A DNA stretch of 64,000 bases, from positions 156,737 to 220,736 of the forward strand of contig CALXJI010000004.1 in assembly GCA_944388585.1 (NCBI GenBank). Reading direction: 5' to 3'. Positions 47,047 through 57,822 of this stretch are shown here, one piece after another. A model generated the notes under the pieces. The model did not search any database. It was not told the origin of the DNA and worked only from the letters and a program-made list of their open reading frames with translations. Each line of letters starts with the position of its first letter. Position 1 is the stretch's first letter. The stretch comes from an uncultured Clostridia bacterium (GTDB lineage: Bacteria; Bacillota; Clostridia; TANB77; CAG-465). The translations under genes and the position numbers were made by a program.

Positions 47047-47694
47047 TCAAAGTATGAAATTTAAAAACTTAATTACTAGAGAATATGCTGGTGATATAAC
47101 AATTGATGCTATATCAGTACAAAATATAACTAATATTATAATAAAAGAATATCTTTCTAATGTATACATTACTCCTCTAAATCTTTGAGGTAAAAAGTAA
47201 AATAGTACTTTTGAACCATCAAATGGTGGTAAAGGTATCATATTAAATATTCCAAATATAACATTAAATTGTATTGTTATCTTAAGCATATTTACAAGGA
47301 GTGCAACTATTTGATTAGTTGTATTATCACTTAATAAACCTGTTACAAATAATATCTTTAATACAATAGTTAAAACTATCGCAAGTAAAATATTTGAAAC
47401 AGGACCTGCAAGAGCAGTAAGCATAGTTCCCTTTGCTCTGTCTTTAAAGTTTCTACCATCAATCATTACAGGCCTACCCCAACCCACACCAAATAAAGCA
47501 ATACATAAAAATCCAAACGGATCGATATGTTTAAATGGATCAAGAGTTAATCTGTCTCTTAATTTTTGTGAAATATCTCCAAGTTTATATGCTGCCCATG
47601 CATGAGCATACTCATGTATAGAAAGTGAAATTAAAAGAGCTGGTAATGTATATATAAATGCTATTAGTCCCTCTTTTGTAAATATATCTAACAA
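47047..47694 (-). CDS. Site-2-protease family membrane metalloprotease (M50B)
   Basis: A 215-residue polytopic membrane protein with the zinc motif HEYAH in LLISLSIHEYAHAWAAYKLGD and the third-ligand region NMIPLPPFDGSKV. It resembles the YwhC/FwdE-like short M50 group lacking a PDZ domain. Such proteins may clip membrane-embedded regulators; the target is unknown. The start is TTG at 47694 with AGGAG eight bases upstream; the ATGs next to the ribosome site run into a stop. It precedes tsaD by 20 bases. Confidence 0.9.
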   Translation of the reverse strand: MLDIFTKEGLIAFIYTLPALLISLSIHEYAHAWAAYKLGDISQKLRDRLTLDPFKHIDPFGFLCIALFGVGWGRPVMIDGRNFKDRAKGTMLTALAGPVSNILLAIVLTIVLKILFVTGLLSDNTTNQIVALLVNMLKITIQFNVIFGIFNMIPLPPFDGSKVLFYFLPQRFRGVMYTLERYSFIIILVIFCTDIASIVISPAYSLVIKFLNFIL

Positions 47695-47754
47695 ATCATC
47701 ATCTCCTAATTAAAACTATATAATATTTTACTATATTATATGTATTTTTGCAAG

Positions 47755-47784
47755 AAAAAAGATAGAATCAAAAATAACTCTATC
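47755..47784 (-). terminator. Terminator of the DUF4234-DUF2752 pair
   Basis: Minus-strand AGATAGA and TCTATCT arms followed by six T residues. The first arm begins within the stop codon region of the DUF2752 gene. Confidence 0.75.
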
Positions 47785-48157
47785 TAATCTGTGTGGGTGC
47801 TAAAAAACTAAATATAGGTATATTTCTTATCACTCCAAAAATAATTGTTATTGTTGCCAGAAAAATAATTATAACATCTGTAATTTTCTTAATATTTTTA
47901 TTCTTTTTAAAAAAAATATTCAAAACAAATAATATAAATAAAATCGGTAAATTTATAAAAATTATAGGATTATACCTAAATGCTTGATATATATCTCCTT
48001 CAAACAAAGATAAACAAAGTCTAGTTATCCCACATCCAGGACAATATAACCCTGTAATTTCATAAAATACACATGGTATACCTATATCAAAACTTATTAT
48101 TAAAACCGCATATATTAAAAAAATTACAATTAAAACTATAATATCTCTTATTTTCAT
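47780..48157 (-). CDS. DUF2752 membrane protein
   Basis: A 125-residue protein with three spans and the DUF2752 hallmark GLYCPGCGITRLCLSLFEGD (CPxCGxTR), then a conserved AFRYNPIIFINLP stretch. The function is unknown; the Cys pair hints at metal or redox chemistry. It starts 3 bases after the DUF4234 gene and lacks an obvious ribosome site, so it is probably translationally coupled to it. Confidence 0.9.
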   Translation of the reverse strand: MKIRDIIVLIVIFLIYAVLIISFDIGIPCVFYEITGLYCPGCGITRLCLSLFEGDIYQAFRYNPIIFINLPILFILFVLNIFFKKNKNIKKITDVIIIFLATITIIFGVIRNIPIFSFLAPTQIR

Positions 48158-48160
48158 AAA

Positions 48161-48520
48161 CTAGGCTACTGTTGTAGAATTTTTAGCTATAGCATTTAAT
48201 TCATTTTGCATAATACAATAATTAACTATTCCAAGTCCAAAAATACCTAATAACAAATATAAAACAGAATTATCACTAGCACTTATTCCAGCTTGATCAT
48301 TTGCTATCTTTAAAGTTTTACCCATTTTGTAATACCAATAAAATCCATAAATACCACATGTAATAATGGTAAACAATAATGACATTCCTCCACTAAAATC
48401 TGTATCTTTTGCTGCTCTAGCAGCATCATTAGTTAAACATACAAACCAATAAATTGCATATATTCCACATGTTACTAATGATAGTAAAATACAAACAATA
48501 ATATTTCTTTCTTGAACCAT
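48161..48520 (-). CDS. DUF4234 membrane protein
   Basis: A 119-residue protein with three spans and two copies of the family signature: VTCGIYAIYWFVCL and ITCGIYGFYWYYKM, plus a third hydrophobic C-terminal segment (LLLGIFGLGIVNYCIMQNELN). The function is unknown. It is paired with DUF2752 (3-base gap), a combination suggesting a small membrane complex. An AGGAGGT ribosome site precedes the ATG. Confidence 0.9.
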   Translation of the reverse strand: MVQERNIIVCILLSLVTCGIYAIYWFVCLTNDAARAAKDTDFSGGMSLLFTIITCGIYGFYWYYKMGKTLKIANDQAGISASDNSVLYLLLGIFGLGIVNYCIMQNELNAIAKNSTTVA

Positions 48521-48644
48521 AACTATACCTCCTATACATTTATATTTATATATTACAATATTTTATTTAAATTTTCAATACAAAAATATCAAACTATATT
48601 TGAGACTGCTATCTTTAAATTTATACTATATTTTTTATCTACTA

Positions 48645-50276
<1,632 letters not shown>

Positions 50277-50374
50277 TTAAATATTTACTATTATATTATA
50301 CCTGATTTTTTATTTCAATATATTATTGCCTTTTTTATTTATTTTTATATTATTTTGTCATATCGCTTATTTTC

Positions 50375-50403
50375 TTGACTTTATATATTATTTAAAGTAA
50401 AAT
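50375..50403 (+). promoter_or_regulatory. Likely sigma-A promoter of the J-domain gene
   Basis: TTGACT, 17-base spacer, TAAAAT, ending 32 bases before the start codon. Confidence 0.6.
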
Positions 50404-50435
50404 ATATCTATATAGACATGTTTTGAGGTATTTAA

Positions 50436-51050
50436 ATGAAAGATTATTATGAAATTTTAGAAGTAAGTAGAAAAGCTTCTAAAGATACTATAAATAAAAT
50501 ATTTAAAATTCATATGAAGGCTTGCCATCCAGACCTATTTCAAGGAGAGGAGAAACAGAAAGCAGAAGAAAAATCTAAAGAATATACAGAAGCTTATAAC
50601 GTATTATCAGATGACAAAGAAAGAGCTAAATATGATGAGCAATTAAAAGCTGAAGAAGCACAAAATAATATGCAACTTCAAGCCATAATTGAAGAAAATG
50701 AATATTTAAAACAAATAATTATCAAAAAAGATGATCTAATAAAAAAGTTATCATCTAACACTATATCTTATGAAGATTCAGTATATTCACCTTCTAATTA
50801 TTCAACTGTTAAACAGCAATATACAAATCCATATCAAAATGGTTTTAATAACTTCGATCCTCCAAATAAAAATCCATATGAAGGAATGTCTCTTGAAGAA
50901 CTTCAAAATCTAAAAAAAGAAGAAACTAAACAATACTATAAAAATATATTTAAAGATATCGGTATAAAACTAATTTTACTTATATTATTAGTTGTTGTAT
51001 TATTAATAAGTTTATTTTCATCATTTAAAGATTTAGCTAATATGCTCTAA
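50436..51050 (+). CDS. Membrane-anchored J-domain protein
   Basis: A 204-residue protein with an N-terminal J domain (residues 1-68: DYYEILEVSRKASKD, the HPD motif in ACHPDLFQG, AYNVLSDDKERAKYD). A coiled-coil stretch and a linker follow, then a C-terminal span (about 177-197). It lacks the Gly/Phe and zinc domains, so it is not DnaJ itself. It probably recruits DnaK to the membrane. It is monocistronic, between its own promoter and a terminator. Confidence 0.9.
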   Translation: MKDYYEILEVSRKASKDTINKIFKIHMKACHPDLFQGEEKQKAEEKSKEYTEAYNVLSDDKERAKYDEQLKAEEAQNNMQLQAIIEENEYLKQIIIKKDDLIKKLSSNTISYEDSVYSPSNYSTVKQQYTNPYQNGFNNFDPPNKNPYEGMSLEELQNLKKEETKQYYKNIFKDIGIKLILLILLVVVLLISLFSSFKDLANML

Positions 51051-51087
51051 AAAACACATAAGTTTTAAAAAACTTATGTGTTTTCTT
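51049..51087. terminator. Bidirectional terminator
   Basis: AAAACACATAAGTTTT pairs with AAAACTTATGTGTTTT over 16 bp, with a TCTTTT tail on the plus strand. It overlaps the C-terminal codons of the convergent gene at 51074. Confidence 0.85.
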
Positions 51088-52000
51088 TTAGAAAATTAAA
51101 TGTAATATTTTTAAGAGAAGCTATTTTTTCATCTGCTTCAGAATAATCTGTATTTTCTTCTAACTTATCATTATATAAATCTGCAACCCTATCTACAAGT
51201 CCATATTCGTTTATCATTTCTATTTTGTAATTATCATCTTTTTTTTCGTCTAAGATTATATGTATATTTTTATTAAATATAATAGATAATTTTATTGCAT
51301 CTTCAAAATTAGTAATGATATCTTGTGCATTTTTAATTAATTTTACCAAATCATATGGCATAATATTTTTTAATCTTTTCCCTTTAAAGAATGTAAGTTG
51401 CATTTTATTTGCTACTACATATACTCTTAAATTTTGAGATACCTTTTTACTATATTCCAAAATATCGTTTGTTACATTATCACAATAAACTAGTACATAT
51501 TTTTCATCAAGCATTAAATTACTTCTTTGAGAAAATTCACTCCATTGGCTACTATCAAGTAGAAACATAGGATCTAAACATCTTACAGTATTTTTATCTT
51601 TTATATCAAATAAAGTAGATACTTTTTGATACTTTTGTTCTATACTTTCTACTTCATCTTTATTAATTTCTCTAATACCATATGCAATGCATTTATTCTT
51701 ATCAAGTGCACAAACACTAAGCTGAGAAAAATTTCCATTTACAAAAATATATTTATCTGCAAGAGGTGGGTACTCTTTTATTTCATTTATGCTATTATAT
51801 CTTATAGATGTAAGTATTGTATTATCCTCCAAAAAATTATACAAAAGTTTATTTTTTCCTTTGTCACCATATAAATCATAGTCTATAATCTGTACTTGAC
51901 ATCCAAGATTTTTGACATATTCAAATAAAGAATAAATTTGTAATGCTTCTTGATACTGCATATTTTCTCCATTATTAAAAAATGATATTGCTACTTCCAT
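51074..52000 (-). CDS. Polysaccharide pyruvyltransferase-like protein (divergent)
   Basis: A 308-residue cytoplasmic protein with the layout of the PF04230 fold: NNGENMQYQEALQIYSLFEYVKNLG near the N-terminus, KYIFVNGNFSQLS, RCLDPMFLLDSSQW, LDEKYVLVYCDNVTNDI and a C-terminal VKLIKNAQDIITNFEDAIKLSIIFNKNIHII. Members ketalise pyruvate onto wall or exopolysaccharides. Sequence match is by pattern only and no cluster of polysaccharide genes surrounds it, so the substrate is open. It is monocistronic. Confidence 0.65.
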   Translation of the reverse strand: MEVAISFFNNGENMQYQEALQIYSLFEYVKNLGCQVQIIDYDLYGDKGKNKLLYNFLEDNTILTSIRYNSINEIKEYPPLADKYIFVNGNFSQLSVCALDKNKCIAYGIREINKDEVESIEQKYQKVSTLFDIKDKNTVRCLDPMFLLDSSQWSEFSQRSNLMLDEKYVLVYCDNVTNDILEYSKKVSQNLRVYVVANKMQLTFFKGKRLKNIMPYDLVKLIKNAQDIITNFEDAIKLSIIFNKNIHIILDEKKDDNYKIEMINEYGLVDRVADLYNDKLEENTDYSEADEKIASLKNITFNFLKENT

Positions 52001-52075
52001 ATTTCTCCCTCTTTATTTATTACATTTTATCATTTATTTATCAATTGTCAATATTTTGCTAAAAAATTAATAACT

Positions 52076-52110
52076 AAAAAAGATGAATTATGTATTTTAC
52101 AAAATTCATC
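52076..52110 (-). terminator. Terminator of spoIVA
   Basis: Minus-strand GATGAATT and AATTCATC arms followed by TTTTTTAG, directly after the spoIVA stop codon. Confidence 0.75.
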
Positions 52111-52119
52111 CTCTCTTAA

Positions 52120-53598
52120 CTATAATATAATGCAAATTAATCCTCCACTTCCTTCATTTATAATCTTTTGTAGTGTTTCTTGTAATTTCATTTGTGCTTC
52201 ATCTGGCATTCTATATAATTTATTATGAAGTCCTTCATTTACAAGTTCATGTAATGATTTTCCAAATATATTAGATTCCCATATTTTAGTCGGATCATTT
52301 TCAAATTCTGATAATAAATATTTTACTAAATCTTCTGACTGCTTTTCACTTCCTACTATTGGAGAAACCTCTGTTTCTATATCTGCTCTAATCATATGAA
52401 TTGATGGAGCTGATGCTTTAAGTTTAACTCCGTACTTATTTCCCTGCTTTACTATTTCTGGTTCTTCTAATTTTAATTCATCAATTCCAGGAGTTATTAT
52501 TCCATATCCTTTAATTTTTACTTCTTCCATAGCCATTGCTATTTTATCATAATCTGATTTTGCTTGAGCAAAATTTCTAAGTAATTTAAATATATCTGCA
52601 TCAGATTTTACCTCAAAATTTGATTCTTCCGTAAGTATTCTATAAAATACTTCTGGCGTAATATCCATTTCTACCTTTACTTTTCCATCTTCCATATTTG
52701 CATCTTTTAAAAATACCTTATCAAACACTTCATTTGAATTAATTTCTGATAGTATGTCATTTATTTCTCTTATAGAGTAATTTTCATCAAATTTCTCTTT
52801 TACTAAATTAATAACATCCTGTTTTAACCAGTGATCTAAATCTAAAATACTAAACCAATCTGGAAGATCAAAACCAATCTCACTTACTGGAAACTCCTCT
52901 AAAACACGTTCAAATACATTAGTAAAATCATCTTGTTTCATATTCTCTATATCAACACTAATTACTCTAGAATTATATTTTTCAGACAATTCTTTTTCTA
53001 ACTGTTTGGCCTCTTTACTATTAGGTCTTATAGAATTTAAAAGGACAACATAAGGTTTATTTATTTGTTTTAATTCTCTTATTACTCTTTCTTCTGCTTC
53101 GACATAATTTTCTCTTGGAATATCTGTAATACTTCCATCTGTGGTTACAACAATACCTATTGTTGAATGATCATTAATTACCTTCTTTGTACCAATTTCT
53201 GCCGCTCTTGAAAAAGGAATCTCCTCCTGAGACCAAGGAGTTTTAACCATTCTTGGCATATCATTTTCTAGATGTCCTACAGCTCCTTCTACTAAATATC
53301 CAACACAATCTACTAATCTTGTTTTAAACCTTACATTATTTTCTAAACATATCTCAACAGATTCATTTGGAACAAATTTAGGTTCAGTAGTCATTATTGT
53401 CTTTCCAGATGCACTCTGTGGCAATTCATCCATAGCTCTATCTTTTTTATATTCATTCTCAATATTAGGAATAACAAAACTTTCCATAAAGTTTTTTATA
53501 AAAGTAGACTTTCCTGTTCTTACTGGACCTACAACTCCAATATATATATCACCATTTGTTCTTTTTGATATATCTTTATATATTTCTATATCCTTCAT
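52120..53598 (-). CDS. spoIVA: Stage IV sporulation protein A (spore coat ATPase)
   Basis: Forms the basement layer of the spore coat on the outer forespore membrane by ATP-driven polymerisation, anchored by SpoVM. The 492-residue protein has Walker A VGPVRTGKSTFIKNFM, QSASGKTIMTTEPKFVP, LVDCVGYLVEGAVGH, and TPWSQEEIPFSRAAEIGTKK. Its C-terminal end reads GSGGLICIIL, typical of the family. This proves the host makes endospores. A SpoVM-like peptide gene lies about 8 kb away (61127-61195). A possible sigma-E promoter is noted upstream. Confidence 0.97.
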   Translation of the reverse strand: MKDIEIYKDISKRTNGDIYIGVVGPVRTGKSTFIKNFMESFVIPNIENEYKKDRAMDELPQSASGKTIMTTEPKFVPNESVEICLENNVRFKTRLVDCVGYLVEGAVGHLENDMPRMVKTPWSQEEIPFSRAAEIGTKKVINDHSTIGIVVTTDGSITDIPRENYVEAEERVIRELKQINKPYVVLLNSIRPNSKEAKQLEKELSEKYNSRVISVDIENMKQDDFTNVFERVLEEFPVSEIGFDLPDWFSILDLDHWLKQDVINLVKEKFDENYSIREINDILSEINSNEVFDKVFLKDANMEDGKVKVEMDITPEVFYRILTEESNFEVKSDADIFKLLRNFAQAKSDYDKIAMAMEEVKIKGYGIITPGIDELKLEEPEIVKQGNKYGVKLKASAPSIHMIRADIETEVSPIVGSEKQSEDLVKYLLSEFENDPTKIWESNIFGKSLHELVNEGLHNKLYRMPDEAQMKLQETLQKIINEGSGGLICIIL

Positions 53599-53635
53599 TT
53601 TTTACCTCCAAAGATAACTTTAATACAAATATATT

Positions 53636-53665
53636 CTTGTATATTACTTTTATGATAAAATATAA
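53636..53665 (-). promoter_or_regulatory. Possible sigma-E promoter of spoIVA
   Basis: Minus-strand TTATATT, 15-base spacer, TATACAAG, close to the sigma-E pattern (KMATATT, 14-16 bases, CATACANT). The location 38 bases before the start fits the known mother-cell expression of spoIVA. Confidence 0.4.
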
Positions 53666-53770
53666 AGAATATATTTTATTTGTAACAATACAGTAATAAA
53701 AATTGTAATTAAAAAATTATATTAATTATTTTTTACTTTGACACTCATTACTAAAATATATTTGAACTTG

Positions 53771-53798
53771 TTGATATGTTTATTATTTTTGGTATAAT
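53771..53798 (+). promoter_or_regulatory. Likely sigma-A promoter of the HipA-like pseudogene
   Basis: TTGATA, 16-base spacer, TATAAT, then AAAGGAGG before the ATG at 53821. The expression signals look intact even though the reading frame is broken. Confidence 0.6.
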
Positions 53799-53820
53799 AT
53801 TTATGTAAAGGAGGAACAAT

Positions 53821-54689
53821 ATGGATTTTTCAAATAGTAAAAATGATGACTTTCATACATATTCAGGAAAAAGTAAAAAGACACAAATAATATATAACAA
53901 CAAATCATATCTTGTTAAATATAGAAAAAAAGAAAATGGAAAAGATATTTTTTCGACTTTTCTGAGTACATATCTTGTAAAATATTTGAAAATTTCGGAT
54001 TTGAAACACAAAATGTTATTTTAGGAGAAATTAAAGGAAAAGATTGCGTAGTGTGCCAAAATTTTTTAAAAGATAACGAAGTATTACAAGAGTTCTCCAA
54101 CTTTATTAATAATTCTGCTTATGGCAAAGAATATTCTTTTGAAAAAATACTAAATACTATAGATACTCATCCAAATATTTTTAATAAAGAAGATGTAAAA
54201 GAAAAATTTTGGAAAATGTATATTTTAGACTCTTTTTTAGGAAATTCTAATAGAAGTAGTAGCAATTGGGGATTTGTTGTAAATGCAAAAGAAAAATATT
54301 CTAAATTTTCACCTATTTATAGCTGTGGATTTTGTTTATATCCTCAAATATCTGATAAAGAAATAGATAAAATACTTGGTAATAAAAAAGAAATAGAAAC
54401 AAATATACTTCTATTTCCTGCATCCAAAATTATGAAAGACAATGACAATACCAAAAATTCAAACTATGCTCAAACAATTAATAGTTTAAATTATAATGGA
54501 TGTAATAATGCTATTAAATGGTTTGTTAATAATTTAAATTTTCAAAAAATAGATAATATAATTAACAATACAGAAAAATTAAGTAATAAAAGAAAAAAAT
54601 TCTATTCTATAATATTAAGAGAAAGATTTAATTATATAATTAAACCTGCATATGAAAAGTTGAAAATATTAAATGAAGAAAAAGGTTGA
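53821..54689 (+). pseudogene. HipA/CtkA-like kinase gene, frameshifted and with altered active site
   Basis: Two frames together resemble a small HipA/CtkA-type kinase of about 289 residues. The first frame (from the ATG at 53821) gives YNNKSYLVKYRKKENGKDIF and then drifts to a stop at 54024. The other frame carries on with DFSEYISCKIFENFGFETQN and continues to 54689. Adding one T to the T6 run at 53948-53953 joins them exactly. The catalytic region reads GNSNRSSSNWG where family members have GNxDRHxxN, and PIYSCG where they have YDxG. The catalytic and metal-binding Asp are thus replaced. Either this is a decaying pseudogene, or the indel is a sequencing error in a pseudokinase. No HipB-like antitoxin is adjacent. 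Confidence 0.75.
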
Positions 54690-54707
54690 TTTTATTCAAC
54701 CTTTTTT
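54679..54707 (+). terminator. Terminator after the HipA-like pseudogene
   Basis: AAAAGGTTGA, a six-base loop, TCAACCTTTTTT. It overlaps the last codons and faces the convergent mnmA gene. Confidence 0.8.
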
Positions 54708-54735
54708 ACTTTAAATAAACTATATCGTACTTATT

Positions 54736-55788
54736 CTATTTTGTAAATATCATTCCACCACCTACTAAAATATCACCTATATAAAAAACTATAGCTTGTC
54801 CTGGTGTTACTGCTCTTACTTTTTCTTTAAACTTAACAGTTAGTGTATTATCTTTATTTAAATAAATTATAGCATCTTTAGGCTCAGCTGAATATCTAAC
54901 TTTAGCTTGAACTTCCATTTTATCTTTGAAATTATCAAAAAGAATACAGTTGGTTTCATTTGCATAAACAGTATCTGTGTAAAGTTCCTCTTCTTTTCCA
55001 ACAATAAGTTCATTTTTTTCTTTATTAAGCTTTAATACATATAAAGGAGTAGAACTAGATATTCCCATACCTCTTCTTTGTCCAATTGTATATCTATGTA
55101 ATCCTTTATGTTTTCCTAACACTTCACCATTTATATTTACAATTTTTCCATATTTCATTCCCTGTATATTATGTCTTTCTAAAAATGTAACATAATCATT
55201 ATTAGGAACAAAACATATTTCTTGACTATCAGGTTTATTTGCAGTAATTAATCCATTTTCTTGTGCTATTTTTCTTATTTCGTCTTTTGATGAAAATTCA
55301 GATAAAGGAAATATTATATGTGATAGTAAATCACTTGGTATACTATAAAGCACATAAGTCTGATCCTTTTTTCCTACATTAGATTTTTTTATAACATATC
55401 TATTATATTCCTTACTATATTCTACTCTTGCATAATGTCCTGTTGCTATATATTCACAATTAAGCTCTTTTGCTTTTTTGTACATATATCCAAATTTCAT
55501 ATATTTATTACATTTTATACATGGATTTGGAGTTAAACAGCTTTCATACTTTTTTATAAAATCATCTATTACATTTTCTTTAAATTCTTTTTGTAAATCA
55601 TAAACATAATGTTCAATATTTAACTTTTCACAAATTTTTTTAGCATCTTTTATTGCCTCTTCATCCTCACCATAGCATAAAAGCATAGTAATTCCTACTA
55701 CTTCATATCCTTGATTCTTTAAAAGTAGAGCAGATACACTACTATCTACTCCACCACTCATTCCAAGTAATACTCTATTATTTTTCAT
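54736..55788 (-). CDS. mnmA: tRNA-specific 2-thiouridylase
   Basis: Adds sulfur to U34 of tRNA-Lys, -Glu and -Gln. The 350-residue protein has the PP-loop [15 protein letters not shown], the catalytic Cys in NPCIKCNKYMKFG, ATGHYARV, and KKDQTYVLYSIP. The second catalytic Cys lies in DSQEICFVPNNDY, followed by HRYTIGQRRGMGIS and a C-terminal beta-barrel ending in GQAIVFYIGDILVGGGMI. All catalytic residues are present. It follows the 520-residue unknown gene by 9 bases. Confidence 0.95.
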   Translation of the reverse strand: MKNNRVLLGMSGGVDSSVSALLLKNQGYEVVGITMLLCYGEDEEAIKDAKKICEKLNIEHYVYDLQKEFKENVIDDFIKKYESCLTPNPCIKCNKYMKFGYMYKKAKELNCEYIATGHYARVEYSKEYNRYVIKKSNVGKKDQTYVLYSIPSDLLSHIIFPLSEFSSKDEIRKIAQENGLITANKPDSQEICFVPNNDYVTFLERHNIQGMKYGKIVNINGEVLGKHKGLHRYTIGQRRGMGISSSTPLYVLKLNKEKNELIVGKEEELYTDTVYANETNCILFDNFKDKMEVQAKVRYSAEPKDAIIYLNKDNTLTVKFKEKVRAVTPGQAIVFYIGDILVGGGMIFTK

Positions 55789-55797
55789 AGCAACTCC

Positions 55798-57360
55798 TTA
55801 AACATTTTCATAAACTTCATCATAATATCCTTTTTTAAAAATATGTATTACATCACAAATTTTATTTTCAAAGTCATCACATTCTTTCGGATCAACTGAA
55901 ATACCATATTTTAAAGATATTATTCCATCTTCATCTTCTATTGTATTGAAATCATATTTTTTAAGTAATTTAACTATTTGAGAATATGTCATTGTAATTA
56001 AATTTTCACCCTCAAAATATAAAGCTATTTTATCTTTATAAAAGTCTTGATTATATATTCCTATTCCTGTGCATAAATCTTCTTCATCATAATATGCATA
56101 AAAAACGTCATAAATTTCCATTTCATCATATTCTCTAATTTCTTTTGGCATACCACCAAAATACTTTCTTATATCATTTTTCCTTTGACCAAAATATACA
56201 CACAAATTATTTTTACCTTTTTCTTTTATTCCCTTATAACTTTCTATTTCATATGCACTATAATTTTCAGGCTCTGTAACACTTACGGTTTGCATCGTAG
56301 CACTTTCTTTACCACTTTGCTCTTGTTTTGTTCTTTTATCTTCTTGACTAATTTTATTTTTTAACTCTTCAAGTTTTGCCTTTATTCTTTTTTCAAGTAT
56401 CTCTTGCTGCTTTTTTTCTTGCTCAAATAACTTTTCTAATTCTTCAATTTCATCTTTATCTTTTTTTTCTAAAGTTTCTACTTTATTTTGAGCAGTAAGA
56501 GTTATATCTTTTTCCTCCATTTTTTCTTGTTGTTCACTATCTTGTTTAATTTCTTCTATTGCTACATCATTTACTCGATTTATATTTTTTTCTTCTTGAG
56601 GAATTTCTATAATAAATTCTGACTCTTTTTCATCTTTACTTTCTTTTTTATTTATATTTTCTAAATTAGTTTCTTCTTTTTTATGATCTGTATTAGCATT
56701 TATATCAATAGTAATAGGAATATTAACATCATATTTTTCTTCTTGTTTTTTCTCATCTATAAAATGAAACTCTTTAAAAAACTCATCTTTATTATACACA
56801 TCTATACTGTAAACAAGTTCATTTTCTAATACTTTTCCACTATTATCTTTTTTAGCATTTATTTTTATTCCATATTGTTTAAAACATATAGATTCATTTA
56901 AATCTAAATATCTATTTTTTCCTTTTCTATCACTTATATTAACCAAAAATTCCTTTGCCTTTTTATATGTCATAGCAAATATATCCAAAGCTACATAATC
57001 TATAGTTACACTAATATTTTTTAAAATATCTTTCTTATTATATAAAGTAATCCTTCCACAAACTATATCTAATGGTAATTCAAAATCTGGTGATTTTATA
57101 GTATCGAAAGGATATATAACTACTTCTTTATACTTTACATATGATGGTTCTACTATAACTCTAAAACTTCCTTCTTTTATATCTATTATTTTAAAAGTTA
57201 CTTTTACCTTATCTTTTACTCCAATTCTATTTGCTTCATTATATATTATTTTTATAATATCTTTTTCATCTAATTCTTCATCTTCTGCAAATTTTTTTAA
57301 TTTTTTATCTCCTTTTTTTTCTAAAAAATTAAGATCCAAAAAAAATATATTATCCTCCAT
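55798..57360 (-). CDS. Hypothetical protein with charged coiled-coil centre
   Basis: Family not recognised. The 520-residue soluble product has three parts: an N-terminal region (residues 1-210) with an alternating strand/helix pattern; a Glu/Lys-rich middle (about 215-350) with clear heptads around KDKDEIEELEKLFEQEKKQQ; and a globular C-terminal domain (about 365-520) rich in Tyr and Asp (IYDVFYAYYDEEDLCTGIGI, FEGENLITMTYSQIVKLLKK). There is no signal peptide or membrane span. It sits between a DtxR-like regulator gene and mnmA with 9-base gaps on both sides, so all three are probably one operon. Confidence 0.8.
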   Translation of the reverse strand: MEDNIFFLDLNFLEKKGDKKLKKFAEDEELDEKDIIKIIYNEANRIGVKDKVKVTFKIIDIKEGSFRVIVEPSYVKYKEVVIYPFDTIKSPDFELPLDIVCGRITLYNKKDILKNISVTIDYVALDIFAMTYKKAKEFLVNISDRKGKNRYLDLNESICFKQYGIKINAKKDNSGKVLENELVYSIDVYNKDEFFKEFHFIDEKKQEEKYDVNIPITIDINANTDHKKEETNLENINKKESKDEKESEFIIEIPQEEKNINRVNDVAIEEIKQDSEQQEKMEEKDITLTAQNKVETLEKKDKDEIEELEKLFEQEKKQQEILEKRIKAKLEELKNKISQEDKRTKQEQSGKESATMQTVSVTEPENYSAYEIESYKGIKEKGKNNLCVYFGQRKNDIRKYFGGMPKEIREYDEMEIYDVFYAYYDEEDLCTGIGIYNQDFYKDKIALYFEGENLITMTYSQIVKLLKKYDFNTIEDEDGIISLKYGISVDPKECDDFENKICDVIHIFKKGYYDEVYENV

Positions 57361-57369
57361 TTTACACCT

Positions 57370-57822
57370 CTAATTGCTATATTTATTTTTTGCTTTTTTA
57401 CAATTTATACACTTCTTATTTTTAGGATCATATAAACTACATTCCTTTTCCTCTATATCAATAAATCTCTTAACATACTCTTCAAATTTTTTTATTGTAT
57501 CTTCAGACACTGCATATCTCATAATTTTAGCTTCTTGCTTTGCAACAATATTATCTACCTTTAAAATATCTGTTAAAAAAGATTCTATTGCAATCTGAGA
57601 TCGTATTATTTTATTTGCTTGTTCTTCTCCTTTTTTAGTAATATTTATATTTCCATAAGCTTTGTAATCTATATATCCTTCTTCTTTTAAAACTTTTAAA
57701 GCTCTATTTACACTTGGCTTTGTACAATTCATTTCTAAAGCTATATCAGTTACACGAGCAATCTTATTTTTATTGTATAAAATATAAATAGTTTTTAAAT
57801 ATTCTTCTAAAGAAGCTGTCAT
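57370..57822 (-). CDS. DtxR/MntR-family metal-dependent regulator with Cys-rich tail
   Basis: A 150-residue winged-helix regulator: SLEEYLKTIYILYNKNKIARVTDIALEMN, the recognition helix region TKPSVNRALKVLKEEGYIDY, the wing YGNINITKKGEEQA, and a dimerisation region of DtxR type (LTDILKVDNIVAKQEAKIMRYAVSED). The C-terminal SH3 domain of DtxR is absent. Instead it ends with CSLYDPKNKKCINCKKA, a C-x9-C-x2-C group that may bind metal. I start at 57822, preceded by AAAGGAGAG, not at 57861. It heads the operon with the unknown 520-residue gene and mnmA. Confidence 0.85.
   Translation of the reverse strand: MTASLEEYLKTIYILYNKNKIARVTDIALEMNCTKPSVNRALKVLKEEGYIDYKAYGNINITKKGEEQANKIIRSQIAIESFLTDILKVDNIVAKQEAKIMRYAVSEDTIKKFEEYVKRFIDIEEKECSLYDPKNKKCINCKKAKNKYSN

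Noticed and set aside
53821..54024. Separate 67-residue protein starting at 53821
   Set aside because: Its first ~45 residues belong to the HipA-like protein and the rest is out-of-frame sequence caused by the T-run indel.
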